Shown here piece by piece: positions 17,654 to 26,048 of a stretch of 64,000 nt of DNA. The DNA comes from Cohnella nanjingensis. GTDB taxonomy: Bacteria > Bacillota > Bacilli > Paenibacillales > Paenibacillaceae. The translations under genes and the position numbers were made by a program. Within the stretch, counting starts at the first letter, position 1. Each line of letters starts with the position of its first letter. Location of the stretch: assembly GCF_014212125.1 (NCBI RefSeq), contig NZ_JACJVP010000007.1:174840-238839 (forward strand), read 5' to 3'. Below the pieces are notes generated by a model. That model searched no databases, was not told the DNA's origin, and saw nothing but the letters and a program-made list of their open reading frames with translations.

Positions 17654-18142
17654 ATGGAAGCGACTATTATTCAGAAACCAGCAATGAGATTAGTCGGTTT
17701 AGCCACTAAGGTAACACTCTATGATGTACAACAGAATCGGACTACGCTCAAGCTATCGGCGGAATATATGGAAAGAAAAGCAGAAGTTATGAATGGCATA
17801 AACGAAAGGGAGGTTTTTGGTCTTTGTACGGATCCTGAGGAGTACAATCCTGAAACAGACCCCTTTGAATTCTTTATTGGGGTAGAAGTTTCTTCAAGTG
17901 AGGAAATTCCGAAAGGAATGGTGGTTAGAGAGATTCCAGCCCAAACATATGTTTTATTTACATTCAAGGGTCCGTTTGAAAATGCGGGAGCTGTGCATGC
18001 TTACTTATATTCGACGTGGTTAAAACAAAGCGGATATGAGCTTGCGGGGTCATATAATATCGAGATCTACGATGAAAGAAACCATGGTCCCGAGTCTGAG
18101 GAGTCAGTTACGGATATTTGTTTTCCCGTTCGAAAGAAATGA
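17654..18142 (+). CDS. GyrI-like / AraC effector-binding domain protein
   Basis: A 162-residue stand-alone effector-binding domain: 'IIQKPAMRLVGLATKVTLYD', 'EVFGLCTDPEEYNPETDPFE', 'FFIGVEVSSSEEIPKGMVVR', 'YNIEIYDERNHG'. It matches the SOUL/GyrI-like small-molecule-binding fold (AraC_E_bind). No DNA-binding domain is attached. TTGGAGG lies 6 nt before the ATG at 17654. AT-rich. It lies between repeats C7 and A2. Confidence 0.85.
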   Translation: MEATIIQKPAMRLVGLATKVTLYDVQQNRTTLKLSAEYMERKAEVMNGINEREVFGLCTDPEEYNPETDPFEFFIGVEVSSSEEIPKGMVVREIPAQTYVLFTFKGPFENAGAVHAYLYSTWLKQSGYELAGSYNIEIYDERNHGPESEESVTDICFPVRKK

Positions 18143-18192
18143 GGCAGTTTCTAGTTCGATGGTCTTAACCCGGCCCATCCACCCTAATGGGT

Positions 18193-18292
18193 TCTCCCTT
18201 ACTTCACTTGGTCTTTTATTGGCGATCCGTTCGGCTTGACCCAGCCACAAGGGTATACCTCGCCGTGGCTCAAACCATACTGTTCTGCTAGA
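18193..18292 (+). repeat. Unit A repeat, copy A2
   Basis: It shows CTTCACTTGGTCTTTTATTG, CGATCCGTTCGGCTTGACCC and GGTATACCTCGCCGTGGCTC, closely matching A1 and A3. In copy A3 unit B follows after about 25 bp. Here unit B appears only at 19444, with the cupin and HxlR genes in between. Confidence 0.8.
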
Positions 18293-18315
18293 ATCGATCC
18301 TCTCTAAGCAGGTGC

Positions 18316-18341
18316 AAAAAAGCCGCCAAAACTACGGCGGC
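18316..18341 (-). terminator. Terminator of the cupin gene
   Basis: On the minus strand GCCGCC and GGCGGC pair around an 8-nt loop and lead into TTTTTTGC, about 70 bp after the cupin stop. Confidence 0.65.
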
Positions 18342-18409
18342 AAAGGTAAGCATCTATAGGGTGAGTATAAAATCGAGCGATCCTAGCAAACAATCCTTTC
18401 CCAACACAA

Positions 18410-18832
18410 TCACGATTCTGGCCAGGTCACCGGTTTATCCAGAATGACACCATCAGTCATCACCCATTGGCGGAGACTGCCTGCCTGGACTTGAATAACG
18501 ATAAAATACAAATCTCCAGTGCCGTTATTTCGGATCGCGCGTTCTCCTTCAGGCCCTACGCGGACTGATGTCCCTTCCTTGACTTCAATAATCTGTCCAT
18601 CCACCTGCAACTGACCTCGGCCGCCAATGAAAAGGTAAAGCTCCTCATTCTCGCGGTGTGTGTGGTAGAACGGGACTGACGCTCCTTCCGGCAGCTGGTT
18701 AAGAGAGACTTCCATGCCAGTTAATCCAAGCTTGTCTTTCAGAAAGTACTTACCTGCAGAAGGGCCCTCCGTCACGCTCAGAATACTGCTAAAAGAACCG
18801 GCTTCCACAATACTAAAATTCGTTCCATTCAT
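18410..18832 (-). CDS. Cupin-domain protein
   Basis: A 140-residue protein with cupin motif 1 'PFYHTHRENEELYLFIGGRG' and motif 2 'VGPEGERAIRNNGTGDLYFI'. It probably binds a metal via the His-Thr-His..Glu set; the substrate is unknown. Start 18832 (MNGTNFSIVEAG) is preceded by GGAGGA, whereas the longer frame lacks an SD. It is followed on the same strand, upstream, by the HxlR regulator, with a gap of about 140 bp. Confidence 0.87.
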   Translation of the reverse strand: MNGTNFSIVEAGSFSSILSVTEGPSAGKYFLKDKLGLTGMEVSLNQLPEGASVPFYHTHRENEELYLFIGGRGQLQVDGQIIEVKEGTSVRVGPEGERAIRNNGTGDLYFIVIQVQAGSLRQWVMTDGVILDKPVTWPES

Positions 18833-18971
18833 TCCATCGTTCCTCCAATTTGGATCATATTCATGAGTTGAACATAACGTCATACGATTCGAGATGAGCT
18901 AGTCCAACACATTCCCGCTAGCAGACTTCGTTTGCAATGAACGGTCGCCACATAATCCTTGAATTGCCCGC

Positions 18972-19382
18972 TTAATGGGTGACATCGGTAAATTGCTCCA
19001 GCAAACGTCTATGCAATTTACCTTCGTCAGCTTGCAGTTCCTGCATAATTGGAATGCTCATGTCCGTGTTGGGGTTGTACTTCAGCCCCCAATTCATAAT
19101 CGAGAAAACCACAGGAAACAAGTCTAAAGCCATCTGGGTAGGCCGATACATCGTCTGGGCACGATTCGTCCCTTCGATCTTGTTCAATAATCCGGCGTCC
19201 GTCAGCGTCTGAAGGCGGTTGCTAAGAATATTGGTGGCAATCCCTTCGCGCGAAGCTAAAAACTCGCGGAAATATCGTTTGTTGTGAATGAGGATGTCAC
19301 GAAGGATGACAAGGCTCCATGAATCTCCCCAGATATCGAGCGAATATACAATTGGACATACAGAAGAATCCCGCTTTTTCAT
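18972..19382 (-). CDS. HxlR-family regulator
   Basis: A 136-residue winged-helix protein of the HxlR (DUF24) type: 'CPIVYSLDIWGDSWSLVILR', 'DILIHNKRYFREFLASREGI', 'ATNILSNRLQTLTDAGLLNK', 'TQMALDLFPVVFSIMNWGLK'. The single N-terminal Cys is in the position used by thiol-sensing members of this family. Start 19382 has TATAAT 6 nt upstream and no SD, so it is leaderless. Confidence 0.87.
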   Translation of the reverse strand: MKKRDSSVCPIVYSLDIWGDSWSLVILRDILIHNKRYFREFLASREGIATNILSNRLQTLTDAGLLNKIEGTNRAQTMYRPTQMALDLFPVVFSIMNWGLKYNPNTDMSIPIMQELQADEGKLHRRLLEQFTDVTH

Positions 19383-19388
19383 AATGTG

Positions 19389-19418
19389 ATTATACGACTC
19401 GTGCTTGCAAAACGCAAG
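19389..19418 (-). promoter_or_regulatory. HxlR promoter with inverted repeat, leaderless
   Basis: On the minus strand TTGCGT (19417-19412), a 17-bp spacer and TATAAT (19394-19389) are followed by 6 nt and the ATG. CTTGC and GCAAG form a 5-5-5 inverted repeat (19404-19418) over the -35 region. Autorepression is likely. Confidence 0.75.
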
Positions 19419-19443
19419 TATAAGGGAGCTATCATGATGATAG

Positions 19444-19612
19444 CCCAGCGTAGCCAAGGTGGGCGTTGCACATGGGCATTGGCATATCCTCTGAGGCATT
19501 CCCGCCGCGATGCTCCGGACCCCCATTTTTTGTTTCGGAACATTCCGAACGGAGGGATTCGTGGGGGATAAGAAGCTGGAGCGATTGGATTTCGTGCGAG
19601 GGGAATCCGATT
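19444..19612 (+). repeat. Unit B + left part of unit C, copies B1/C8
   Basis: Landmarks are CCCAGCGTAGCCAAGG, GGCATATCCTCTGAGGCATT, CCCGCCGCG, the palindrome TTCGGAACATTCCGAA, and GGGGGATAAGAAGCTGGAGC joined to GATTGGATTTCGTGCGAGG (rhodanese tail, degenerate). It closely matches 38436-38627. The hairpin half of unit C is missing. Confidence 0.8.
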
Positions 19613-19672
19613 GTAAACATAGTCAGGGTATACGAAGTAGACGAGCACTTTGGTTCGGGACTTGAGGAGATT

Positions 19673-20538
19673 TTATCCGATCTGATTAACTTCTTTGAAA
19701 AAGCCTCGCAAAGCCTCCGCTACAACTGCAGGCTTGCCGCCATTGTCGGGTCCAGAATGATCCAAACCGGGGAATTCGACCGTTTGAACGCGGGGCAAGA
19801 CGGCGGATAGTTTCTTGATAATTTTCTTAAAATAGCCCGGGCTCTTGCTGCCGCCCATAACCAGCGATTTGGCGCTCACATTTGCAAGGTTCTCCATCAT
19901 TCCTTCCGCTTCTCTCACCAGCAGATTGTCATAATGAAATGTAGGGATAAGCTCTTTCAAAGGTACTTCATCCTTGACCGCATTTCCTTCACTTCGCATG
20001 GCGAAATTAAATAGCGGCAGCAAGATGAACCGTGGCATGGCGTTCATGATTGGCGACAACCGGAGTCCCTTTATAATCGTGATGAATGCCGAAACCAATT
20101 TACCTTCGTTAATCTCCCGCTCATAGCGAGGCACAAACCCGTCTAATATCGAATTTATAGAGAGGGGAGGTTCGTAGAGAGCTACTTTGCGGATTGCTGG
20201 CAGGTGCAGTGCCGAATACAGGGAGATAGCTGCTCCTGAACTCAGCCCAAACACGTAACGAGATCCGGTCTTGCCGAGGAGAGACCAATATCCTCGCATT
20301 CTTTTTGAATGCTGTAGTGTTCGCCCATCGGACCGCTTAAACCGCGGCCGCGGCGATCGGGAATGTATACGGTAAATTCGTTCGATAGCGCCGCAGCAAG
20401 CCCCATAAAGTTTTGAGCAGCTTGCATGCTGCCATGCACTATAACGAGGCCCGGACCTTGTCCAAGCTGTCGATATCCGATCGTGGTTCCATCTTTGGAA
20501 GTTGCGAATCCGGTGGTATATACTCGTTGGCTGTCCAT
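19673..20538 (-). pseudogene. Alpha/beta hydrolase, frameshifted
   Basis: The first frame gives 'TTIGYRQLGQGPGLVIVHGS', 'FTVYIPDRRGRGLSGP' and stops soon after 'SIQKECEDIG'. The second frame resumes with 'SLLGKTGSRYVFGLSSGAAI' (nucleophile elbow G-L-S-S-G) and runs to 'VEFPGLDHSGPDNGGKPAVV' (catalytic His region). A single indel near 20285 separates an otherwise complete 280-residue hydrolase. It may be recently inactivated, or a sequencing error. Likely a small-molecule esterase/hydrolase. Confidence 0.8.
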
Positions 20539-20740
20539 GCTACAACACCTCTCTGTTCATAGAATCTTTTCACAATTACTGACTAAGGGGAAGATAGCGC
20601 GACATTGTGAACTGGATATGAACGGTAAGGGGGATGTCGGCCCGGGCTGACGCAGGTTCGGGGGAATGCGAATTTGATAGATATTCGTATTCAGCGGCAT
20701 CCATGTATTTAGAAACTCATTGATACAAGGAGGATTCTCA

Positions 20741-21589
20741 ATGACAACGATTCAAACCGTAAAAGCCAACCCGGTTCCGGCATTGTTTTATGACGGAGGA
20801 GAAATTGACGTTCTATGGGATAATCATGATTTGGCTATTCAATGGTATGTGACTTTTATGGGGTGGGAAGTCAGGCGCAAAGAATGGTGGTGGCCAGATC
20901 AACGCGTTCAAAATGGGAGAATGACCCATCTTGGGCACGGCACTTGGCTGAATTCCGTTATGACGTCGCAAAAACTTCCGTTTCATTATGCCGAGAGAGG
21001 AAGCGTTGACCCGCACTTGCGTTGGTGCTGGCGAACTAAAAATTTGCAAAAAGTACATGATCATTTTACCGAAAACGGGATTCGGGTCACTGATCTTTAC
21101 CTTGGCCCCGATGGCAGACAATACTTCGATTTTTGGGCTACAGCCGAAGGTACGCGTCTCACGGCAAGAGAAGACAACACGCTAAAGAGTAAAGGGTTTA
21201 AACCATCCATTACGAGAATCGGTGTGCGGGATTTGCGGGAGGCAAGCAAGTGGTATCAAGAATATGTCGGAATGAAGGTAAATGAGGATTCGATCGAAGA
21301 CGGTTTCCTTTACATGTCTCTAAGTGATAACTTCTCTGATACAAATCGAGCCGCTTGGATGTTGGAACAGCTGCCGAGCGAGGCTTATTCAGGCATAATC
21401 AACGGACCGGTTCGTCCACTTACACTGATTAAAAAACGACAGGATTTCTTTGATTATCACCAGTATTTACGGGACAACGGTGTGGAGTGCGGAGACGTAG
21501 GGGGACACTTGGATCAAGGGAGAGTCTTATTCCATTTCTATGACATGGACGGAAACCGATTTAACGTGACGCATTGCAAACCGCTTTAA
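20741..21589 (+). CDS. Two-domain VOC family protein
   Basis: A 282-residue tandem-domain glyoxalase-fold protein. Domain 1 (about 10-145): 'LFYDGGEIDVLWDNHDLAIQ', 'WYVTFMGWEV', 'YLGPDGRQYFDFWATAEGTR'. Domain 2 (about 160-282): 'ITRIGVRDLREASKWYQEYV', 'FHFYDMDGNRFNVTHCKPL'. AAGGAGG lies 8 nt before the ATG at 20741; the upstream ATG has none. The substrate is unknown; tandem domains are the usual arrangement for ring-cleavage-like or lyase members. Confidence 0.87.
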   Translation: MTTIQTVKANPVPALFYDGGEIDVLWDNHDLAIQWYVTFMGWEVRRKEWWWPDQRVQNGRMTHLGHGTWLNSVMTSQKLPFHYAERGSVDPHLRWCWRTKNLQKVHDHFTENGIRVTDLYLGPDGRQYFDFWATAEGTRLTAREDNTLKSKGFKPSITRIGVRDLREASKWYQEYVGMKVNEDSIEDGFLYMSLSDNFSDTNRAAWMLEQLPSEAYSGIINGPVRPLTLIKKRQDFFDYHQYLRDNGVECGDVGGHLDQGRVLFHFYDMDGNRFNVTHCKPL

Positions 21590-21641
21590 TGTGTCAACGG
21601 GACATGATAGCTAATAGCGATTTAAAAGGAGAATGTAGAAT

Positions 21642-22229
21642 ATGTTGAGCAAAAAAACGAACGATGCGGATGTGATCGGTTACTGCTGCATGAGATTTCC
21701 GGTTACGGATTTGAAAAGGTCGGTAGATTTTTATTGCAATGTGTTGGGATTTGAATTGGTTTCGGCGGATTTCCAGTTTGGAGAAGCTCATATTACATTG
21801 AAAAATGGAAACGGTCCGGGTATTTTTTTAATGGAAACCAAACCGGAAGATGTCACGCCATTGAAGTTTGTATTTCCTCGTTCATTCTTTATCACAAACA
21901 GCACGGGGCACGTGACGATGGTCGAGTTATTAACGAATGATTTGCTTGCTTTGCATGAACGAATTAAACAAGCCGGAGCCCCTATTGATAAAGAACCTGT
22001 ATTTACGAATGATTTCGGTTATTTCACCTTTTATGATCCGGACGGGCACTATATTCGGGCGGTCGAAGAAAGAGGCGCGTATTTCGACTTGAAACAAAGA
22101 ATGAGTTCAACACTCAAACGGGATCTGACCGAGCATGAGAATCAATTGCTCAGGGGCCTATGTGAAAAAGCTAGTGTTGAACAGCAAAAGTTTCTCAGTT
22201 CCATTATCTCGGAAATTCGAGGTTCTTGA
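21642..22229 (+). CDS. VOC family protein with C-terminal extension
   Basis: A 195-residue protein. The VOC domain is 'YCCMRFPVTDLKRSVDFYCN', 'VLGFELVSADFQFGEAHITL', 'YFTFYDPDGHYIRAVEE'. A helical tail of about 50 residues (FDLKQRMSSTLKRDLTEHEN onward) is not part of the fold and could be an oligomerisation helix. AAAGGAG lies 9 nt before the ATG. Repeat C9 follows within 15 bp. Confidence 0.87.
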   Translation: MLSKKTNDADVIGYCCMRFPVTDLKRSVDFYCNVLGFELVSADFQFGEAHITLKNGNGPGIFLMETKPEDVTPLKFVFPRSFFITNSTGHVTMVELLTNDLLALHERIKQAGAPIDKEPVFTNDFGYFTFYDPDGHYIRAVEERGAYFDLKQRMSSTLKRDLTEHENQLLRGLCEKASVEQQKFLSSIISEIRGS

Positions 22230-22243
22230 TTCATCAAGTTGCA

Positions 22244-22305
22244 GACCGCGTCGGACGCGGGTTTGGGGGCTGTGACAGGTTGCCGGCGGGCAGCCGGTCG
22301 GCTCG
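22244..22305 (+). repeat. Unit C repeat, copy C9 (right-truncated)
   Basis: ACCGCGTCGGACGCGG is a 7-bp mini-hairpin; it is followed by TTTGGGGGCTGTGACAGGTT and GCCGGCGGGCAGCCGG. The 3' arm of the main hairpin and the CAAACAAG border are missing, so the next module (GNAT) truncates the repeat. Confidence 0.75.
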
Positions 22306-22419
22306 GAATTATCGATTTTGGCGAAGCCGGAATAGAAGATCCCGCGCCGTGGCGCCATAGGCGGCTGTTCGTGTATAATGCTTGAAGCGCTGCAAGGTGC
22401 GAGAACGGAGGAAACGAGC

Positions 22420-22866
22420 ATGTTGAACGAAATCTCTCCCTATGAGGAAAAGGATCACGATCGATTGGTCGATATCTGGTATCGGGCCGTGCGCCTCACC
22501 CATACCTTTTTGGCGGAATCGGACATCCAATTTTACCGGGAGATCGTGCAGAACGGGGCATTGAGAGAAGTGGAGATCTGGGTGGCCAGGAATGAAAAGC
22601 AGGAACCGACGGGGTTCATCGGGCTGGTCGGCACCAAGATCGAAATGCTGTTCGTAGATCCGGAATCCCACGGCAGAGGAATCGGCAGCCGTCTGATCAA
22701 GCACGCTCAGCAGTTAAAAGGCAGTATGCTTCAAGTGGATGTCAACGAGCAAAACGACGGGGCTTGCGCGTTCTACAAACGGTTTGGCTTCGTCCAGATC
22801 GGGCGGTCGGAATTGGACGGCTCGGGCAAGCCTTTTCCCTTGCTTCACCTCGAATACAAGTCGTAG
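22420..22866 (+). CDS. GNAT acetyltransferase (YjaB-like)
   Basis: A 148-residue N-acetyltransferase: 'DRLVDIWYRAVRLTHTFLAE', 'PTGFIGLVGTKIEMLFVDPE', the acetyl-CoA loop 'SHGRGIGSRLIKHA' and 'GACAFYKRFGFVQIGRSELD'. It resembles the YjaB/PhnO-type group; the acceptor is unknown. The ATG at 22420 has GGAGG 8 nt upstream. TATAAT at 22374-22379 may be its -10 box. It is flanked by repeats C9 and C10. Confidence 0.87.
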   Translation: MLNEISPYEEKDHDRLVDIWYRAVRLTHTFLAESDIQFYREIVQNGALREVEIWVARNEKQEPTGFIGLVGTKIEMLFVDPESHGRGIGSRLIKHAQQLKGSMLQVDVNEQNDGACAFYKRFGFVQIGRSELDGSGKPFPLLHLEYKS

Positions 22867-22883
22867 GCCGCCAGAACCAAGAC

Positions 22884-22940
22884 GGAGGGCCGTGACAGGT
22901 TGCCGGAAGGCGGTCTGCCGCGGCCTCTTTGGGCTTTCCG
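22884..22940 (+). repeat. Unit C repeat, copy C10 (hairpin only)
   Basis: GAGGGCCGTGACAGGTTGCC and GGCGGTCTGCCGCGGCCTC form the stem; CTTTGGGCTTTCC follows. Both arms carry changes relative to the copy at 32573 that preserve pairing (CCGTGA with TGCCGCGG). Neither the rhodanese block nor the CAAACAAG border is present. Confidence 0.75.
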
Positions 22941-23034
22941 CGCCCCTGCTCGGAAACGGGCGGCAGCCGAAGTTCGCCTCCCGCACGTTCCTCGCCTCGC
23001 CTTTTTTCATTTCCACTAGGAGGACGGGGCGGCA

Positions 23035-23394
23035 TTGCTGGAGCGGTACGCGGAAGAGCGGGCGATTACGGACAACAAGATCGCCTTCAACCGGGTCAAA
23101 TTCGCCATGGCGCAAGGGTACGCCTATCGCGGGCAGCCGATCATCGTCAGCGAATTCGGCGGCATCGCGTTCCAGACCGAGCCGGGCTGGGGCTACGGCA
23201 AGCAGGTTGCGGGAGAAGAAGCGTTTATCGAGCGGTTCGATCGCATTACGCAGGCGATTAAAAGAACGCCGTACATCTGCGGATACTGCTATACTCAGAT
23301 TACGGACGTTCAGCAGGAGATGAACGGCCTGCTCACCGCGGACCGAGTGCCTAAAATTCCGCTCGAGCGAATTCGCGAGATCAACCTGGGCTAG
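23035..23394 (+). pseudogene. Glycoside hydrolase family 2 C-terminal fragment
   Basis: 119 residues: 'FNRVKFAMAQGYAYRGQPII', 'VSEFGGIAFQTEPGWGYGKQ', 'TPYICGYCYTQITDVQQEMN', 'GLLTADRVPKIPLERI'. This is the end of a GH2 beta-galactosidase/glucuronidase-like TIM barrel, with the nucleophile-type Glu in 'VSEFGG'. The N-terminal several hundred residues are absent; it starts just after repeat C10. It may still be translated but cannot fold as an enzyme. Confidence 0.8.
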
Positions 23395-23447
23395 CCGGAC
23401 GCGCTTTTTCGGCAGCGCGGGAAACACGCCACCGAGGAGCGATCGCC

Positions 23448-24845
23448 ATGGATCGGTATAGACCGAGGTATCATTTCACGCCCTTTCGCAACTGGATGAA
23501 CGACCCGAACGGCCCCTTCGTATGGAACGGCGAGTATCACCTGTTCTACCAGCATAACCCTTCCGGCACGGAATGGGGCGACATTCATTGGGGTCACGCG
23601 AAAAGCGGGGACTTGGTCAACTGGAGCCGGCTGCCCGTCGCGCTGGCTCCTTCACGCGAGCTCGGAGAGCTCCATTGCTACTCGGGCTGCGCGGTCCCGA
23701 GCGGCGGCGAGATCACGCTGTTCTATACGAGCGTCGGCGAAGGCGAGCGCAACGCGTCGACCGGCGCGCAGCAGTGGACCGCCGCGTCCCGAGACGGTCA
23801 GGCGTGGCGCAAGCCGTCCGCCAATCCGCTGCTGACGGAGGAGATTCACGGGGGGCTTCGCATCACGGAATGGCGGGATCCCTACGTGTGGAAAGACCCC
23901 GACGGCGACGAGTGGCACATGCTGCTCGGCGGCACGCTCGAAGGCCGGGGCTGCGCGCTGATCTACCATTCCGCGGATCTCGGCCATTGGCGCTTCGGCG
24001 GGATTTACCATCGGAGCGAAGCGGCGCTCTGCGAATGCCCCCACCTGTTCCGGTTCGGCGACAGGGCGGTGCTGCTGTATTCGCCGAACGGGCCGGTTCA
24101 ATACGTGTCCGGCCTGTGGGGTGCCGGCGGATTAACGGAAGAGCTCGCCCGGGGCACGGTCGATTACGGAGGCTGGGAAGGCTTCTATGCGTCGACTGGG
24201 TTCTTGGAAAAAGGCGGCCGCCGCATTCTGCTCGGCTGGATGCCGGAAGGGCGAGGGGACGGCTTCCCGGTGCCGCTGGAGTGGACGGGAGCGCTGGCGC
24301 TGCCGCGCCTCGTGGATCTGAAGGCGGACGGCACGCTGTCCGTCGCGCCGATCCACGAGATCGAGACGTTGCGGGGCGAGCGCGCGAGCTTTGCGAACGT
24401 CATCGTCGGACCGTCCCCGTTTGATACGGGCGTGCGGTCGTCCTCCTTCGAGTGCGCGCTCGAGATCGAGAGGCCGGCCGCAAGCGGCGGCGAATTGGCC
24501 GTTTCCGTGCTGGCTTCGCCGTGCGGAACGGAACGAACGGAGGTGCGGCTCGACTTCGCGGCGGGCACCATCGCCATCGACCGGTCGCTTTCGAGTCTGT
24601 TCCCGAGCGTTCACAAAACGTCCGTGATTGGCAAGCTGCCGGAGGGAGAGGCGGGCGCGACGCTGAAGCTGCGCGTATTCGTGGACCGGTCGGCCATCGA
24701 ATGCTTCGCCGACGATGCGGCCTGCTTGACGGCAAGGGTGTATCCGTCCTTGGACGACAGTCTCGGCATCCGGCTGCGGGCCGGCGGCGAGGTTCGGATC
24801 TCCGGCATGGACATCTGGGAGATGCGGGCGGCCGAGATTCAGTAA
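23448..24845 (+). CDS. Glycoside hydrolase family 32 (sucrose/levan hydrolase)
   Basis: A 465-residue five-bladed beta-propeller enzyme plus beta-sandwich. The catalytic triad is visible: nucleophile D19 in WMNDPNG, transition-state stabiliser D144 in WRDP, acid/base E196 in CECP. The C-terminal module has 'RVFVDRSAIECFADD'. It has no signal peptide, so it probably acts in the cytosol on imported sucrose, sucrose-6-phosphate or fructo-oligosaccharides. No adjacent PTS or transporter is seen. It ends at a strong terminator. Confidence 0.93.
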   Translation: MDRYRPRYHFTPFRNWMNDPNGPFVWNGEYHLFYQHNPSGTEWGDIHWGHAKSGDLVNWSRLPVALAPSRELGELHCYSGCAVPSGGEITLFYTSVGEGERNASTGAQQWTAASRDGQAWRKPSANPLLTEEIHGGLRITEWRDPYVWKDPDGDEWHMLLGGTLEGRGCALIYHSADLGHWRFGGIYHRSEAALCECPHLFRFGDRAVLLYSPNGPVQYVSGLWGAGGLTEELARGTVDYGGWEGFYASTGFLEKGGRRILLGWMPEGRGDGFPVPLEWTGALALPRLVDLKADGTLSVAPIHEIETLRGERASFANVIVGPSPFDTGVRSSSFECALEIERPAASGGELAVSVLASPCGTERTEVRLDFAAGTIAIDRSLSSLFPSVHKTSVIGKLPEGEAGATLKLRVFVDRSAIECFADDAACLTARVYPSLDDSLGIRLRAGGEVRISGMDIWEMRAAEIQ

Positions 24846-24867
24846 ATCGGAAATGGCTTCATGACGA

Positions 24868-24907
24868 AAGGCCGAATCGTTCCCCCAGGGGAACCGATTC
24901 GGCCTTT
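24868..24907 (+). terminator. Terminator after GH32 gene
   Basis: AAAGGCCGAATCG and CGATTCGGCCTTT form a 13-bp stem around a mainly C/G loop that can itself pair (TTCCCC/GGGGAA). Confidence 0.85.
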
Positions 24908-24939
24908 GTTTGCTAGTCATTCTCCGCCTTAGGGGCGGC

Positions 24940-25105
24940 CTAATCCCGAACCTCGCCCTGGATGGGCGGGACAAGCTGCTCCGCCGGCGGTTGGGCTTTG
25001 GGCTTGCCGCGCAGCCAACGCCAGACGCCCGCGACCGCCGCGACGATGGAAATGCCGAATTTCTTGAGCGCGATGAGGAGGATCGCAAGCAGTCCGATCG
25101 CTGTC
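24940..25105 (-). pseudogene. C-terminal membrane-anchor fragment (DUF2167-like)
   Basis: The minus strand reads WTAIGLLAILLIALKKFGIS, then IVAAVAGVWRWLRGKPKAQ and a short tail to a stop. One strongly hydrophobic helix is followed by a basic tail, like the end of DUF2167 membrane proteins, but the identification is weak. Upstream of about 25105 the similarity ends abruptly. Confidence 0.45.
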
Positions 25106-25119
25106 CAGCGGCGAGCTGG

Positions 25120-25230
25120 TCCGCGTCTACGGCTTTCGGCGACCTGGACGGCTCGCAGCCGGACGCCTGGCGGTACATCGCCGAGGTCCAGGACGCGGGC
25201 AAGCCGGCCGACGCTTCGGGCTACCGCTAA
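25120..25230 (+). pseudogene. C-terminal gene fragment, same family as at 281-376
   Basis: It reads FGDLDGSQPDAWRYIAEVQD and then AGKPADASGYR to a TAA. Of the last 24 residues about 20 match the fragment at the left end of the window. The parent gene is not present. Its stop overlaps the stop of the HAD gene on the other strand, and its broken 5' end meets the broken 5' end of the previous fragment near 25110. Confidence 0.55.
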
Positions 25231-25922
25231 GTCGCCCGTTCCGCCTTCGCGCATAGGCGGGCGAGCTGCTCCTCCAGCCGCCCGAGATCCCAGGGGCGGT
25301 CGTGGGAGAAGCGGAGAGCGAGGGCGCCGTCGCCCGCCACGATCGGGATCCGCGCGCCGTCGAGCAGCGGAAGATCCGCGTCCGCGTCGCCCATGCCGAG
25401 CAGATGGACGGCGCCAGGGACGTTCAAAAGCGGGTCGTGCAGCGCCCGGGCTTTGTCCAGGCCGTAATTGCAGGCGACGCGGCCGGTCAGCAGCCCTTCG
25501 CCGTCCTCCTCCAGCTCGAAGCCGAAGACGCCGCGCAGGCCGAACCGGCCCGCGTACGCCCTGAGCACGTCGGCCGGCGCTCCGCTCACGAGATAGACGT
25601 CGACCTCGTACCGGCGCAGCAAGCCGAACAAGGCATCCGCGTCCGGGGAGATCGCCGACTCGTTCTGCGGGAGATAGGCGGCGACGCGTCTGCGGTAATC
25701 GTCTGCCGGATAGCCGGCCATCGCCGCCGCAAAGGCTTCGCAGGTCCGCTCCGTATAGACGGCGTAGGAAATGGCCCCCGCGCGATAGGCGATCTTCAAT
25801 ACCTCGAACTTCTCGAGCAGCCGCGGAGGGACCGCTCCATGCGCTATTAAATAATCGGTTAGTCCATAGATGGTATAGCCCCGCCGAATCGTGTTGTCCC
25901 AGTCGATGAGCGCGTATCGCAT
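25227..25922 (-). CDS. HAD-superfamily phosphatase (SerB-like)
   Basis: A 231-residue HAD hydrolase. Motif I is 'ALIDWDNTIRRGY' (D-W-D-N-T), motif II 'VYLVSGAPADVL', the Lys of motif III lies in 'YGLDKARALHD', and motif IV is 'LLGMGDADADLPLL'. A helical cap (about 20-90) matches type C1 phosphoserine-phosphatase-like enzymes. The substrate is unknown. It starts about 96 bp from, and divergent to, the MerR-type promoter of the ABC operon. Confidence 0.88.
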   Translation of the reverse strand: MRYALIDWDNTIRRGYTIYGLTDYLIAHGAVPPRLLEKFEVLKIAYRAGAISYAVYTERTCEAFAAAMAGYPADDYRRRVAAYLPQNESAISPDADALFGLLRRYEVDVYLVSGAPADVLRAYAGRFGLRGVFGFELEEDGEGLLTGRVACNYGLDKARALHDPLLNVPGAVHLLGMGDADADLPLLDGARIPIVAGDGALALRFSHDRPWDLGRLEEQLARLCAKAERAT

Positions 25923-26017
25923 GGAATGTTCCCCCTCCAGATCGAGCTCGCCGGATGCGAACTCACGGCCAAATGATCGTTCTTTCCCCTATCCTCGCAC
26001 ATTCGCGAGAGAAATAC

Positions 26018-26048
26018 TTGACCCTCCAGCCGACTGGAGGGTTATCAT
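26018..26048 (+). promoter_or_regulatory. MerR-type promoter of the NMT1/THI5-like ABC operon
   Basis: -35 TTGACC (26018-26023) and -10 TATCAT (26043-26048) are separated by 19 bp, longer than optimal. A 9-4-9 inverted repeat ACCCTCCAG..CTGGAGGGT (26021-26042) fills the spacer. This geometry is diagnostic of promoters untwisted by MerR-family activators. The operon's sixth gene is a MerR regulator, the probable ligand of this site. Confidence 0.85.
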
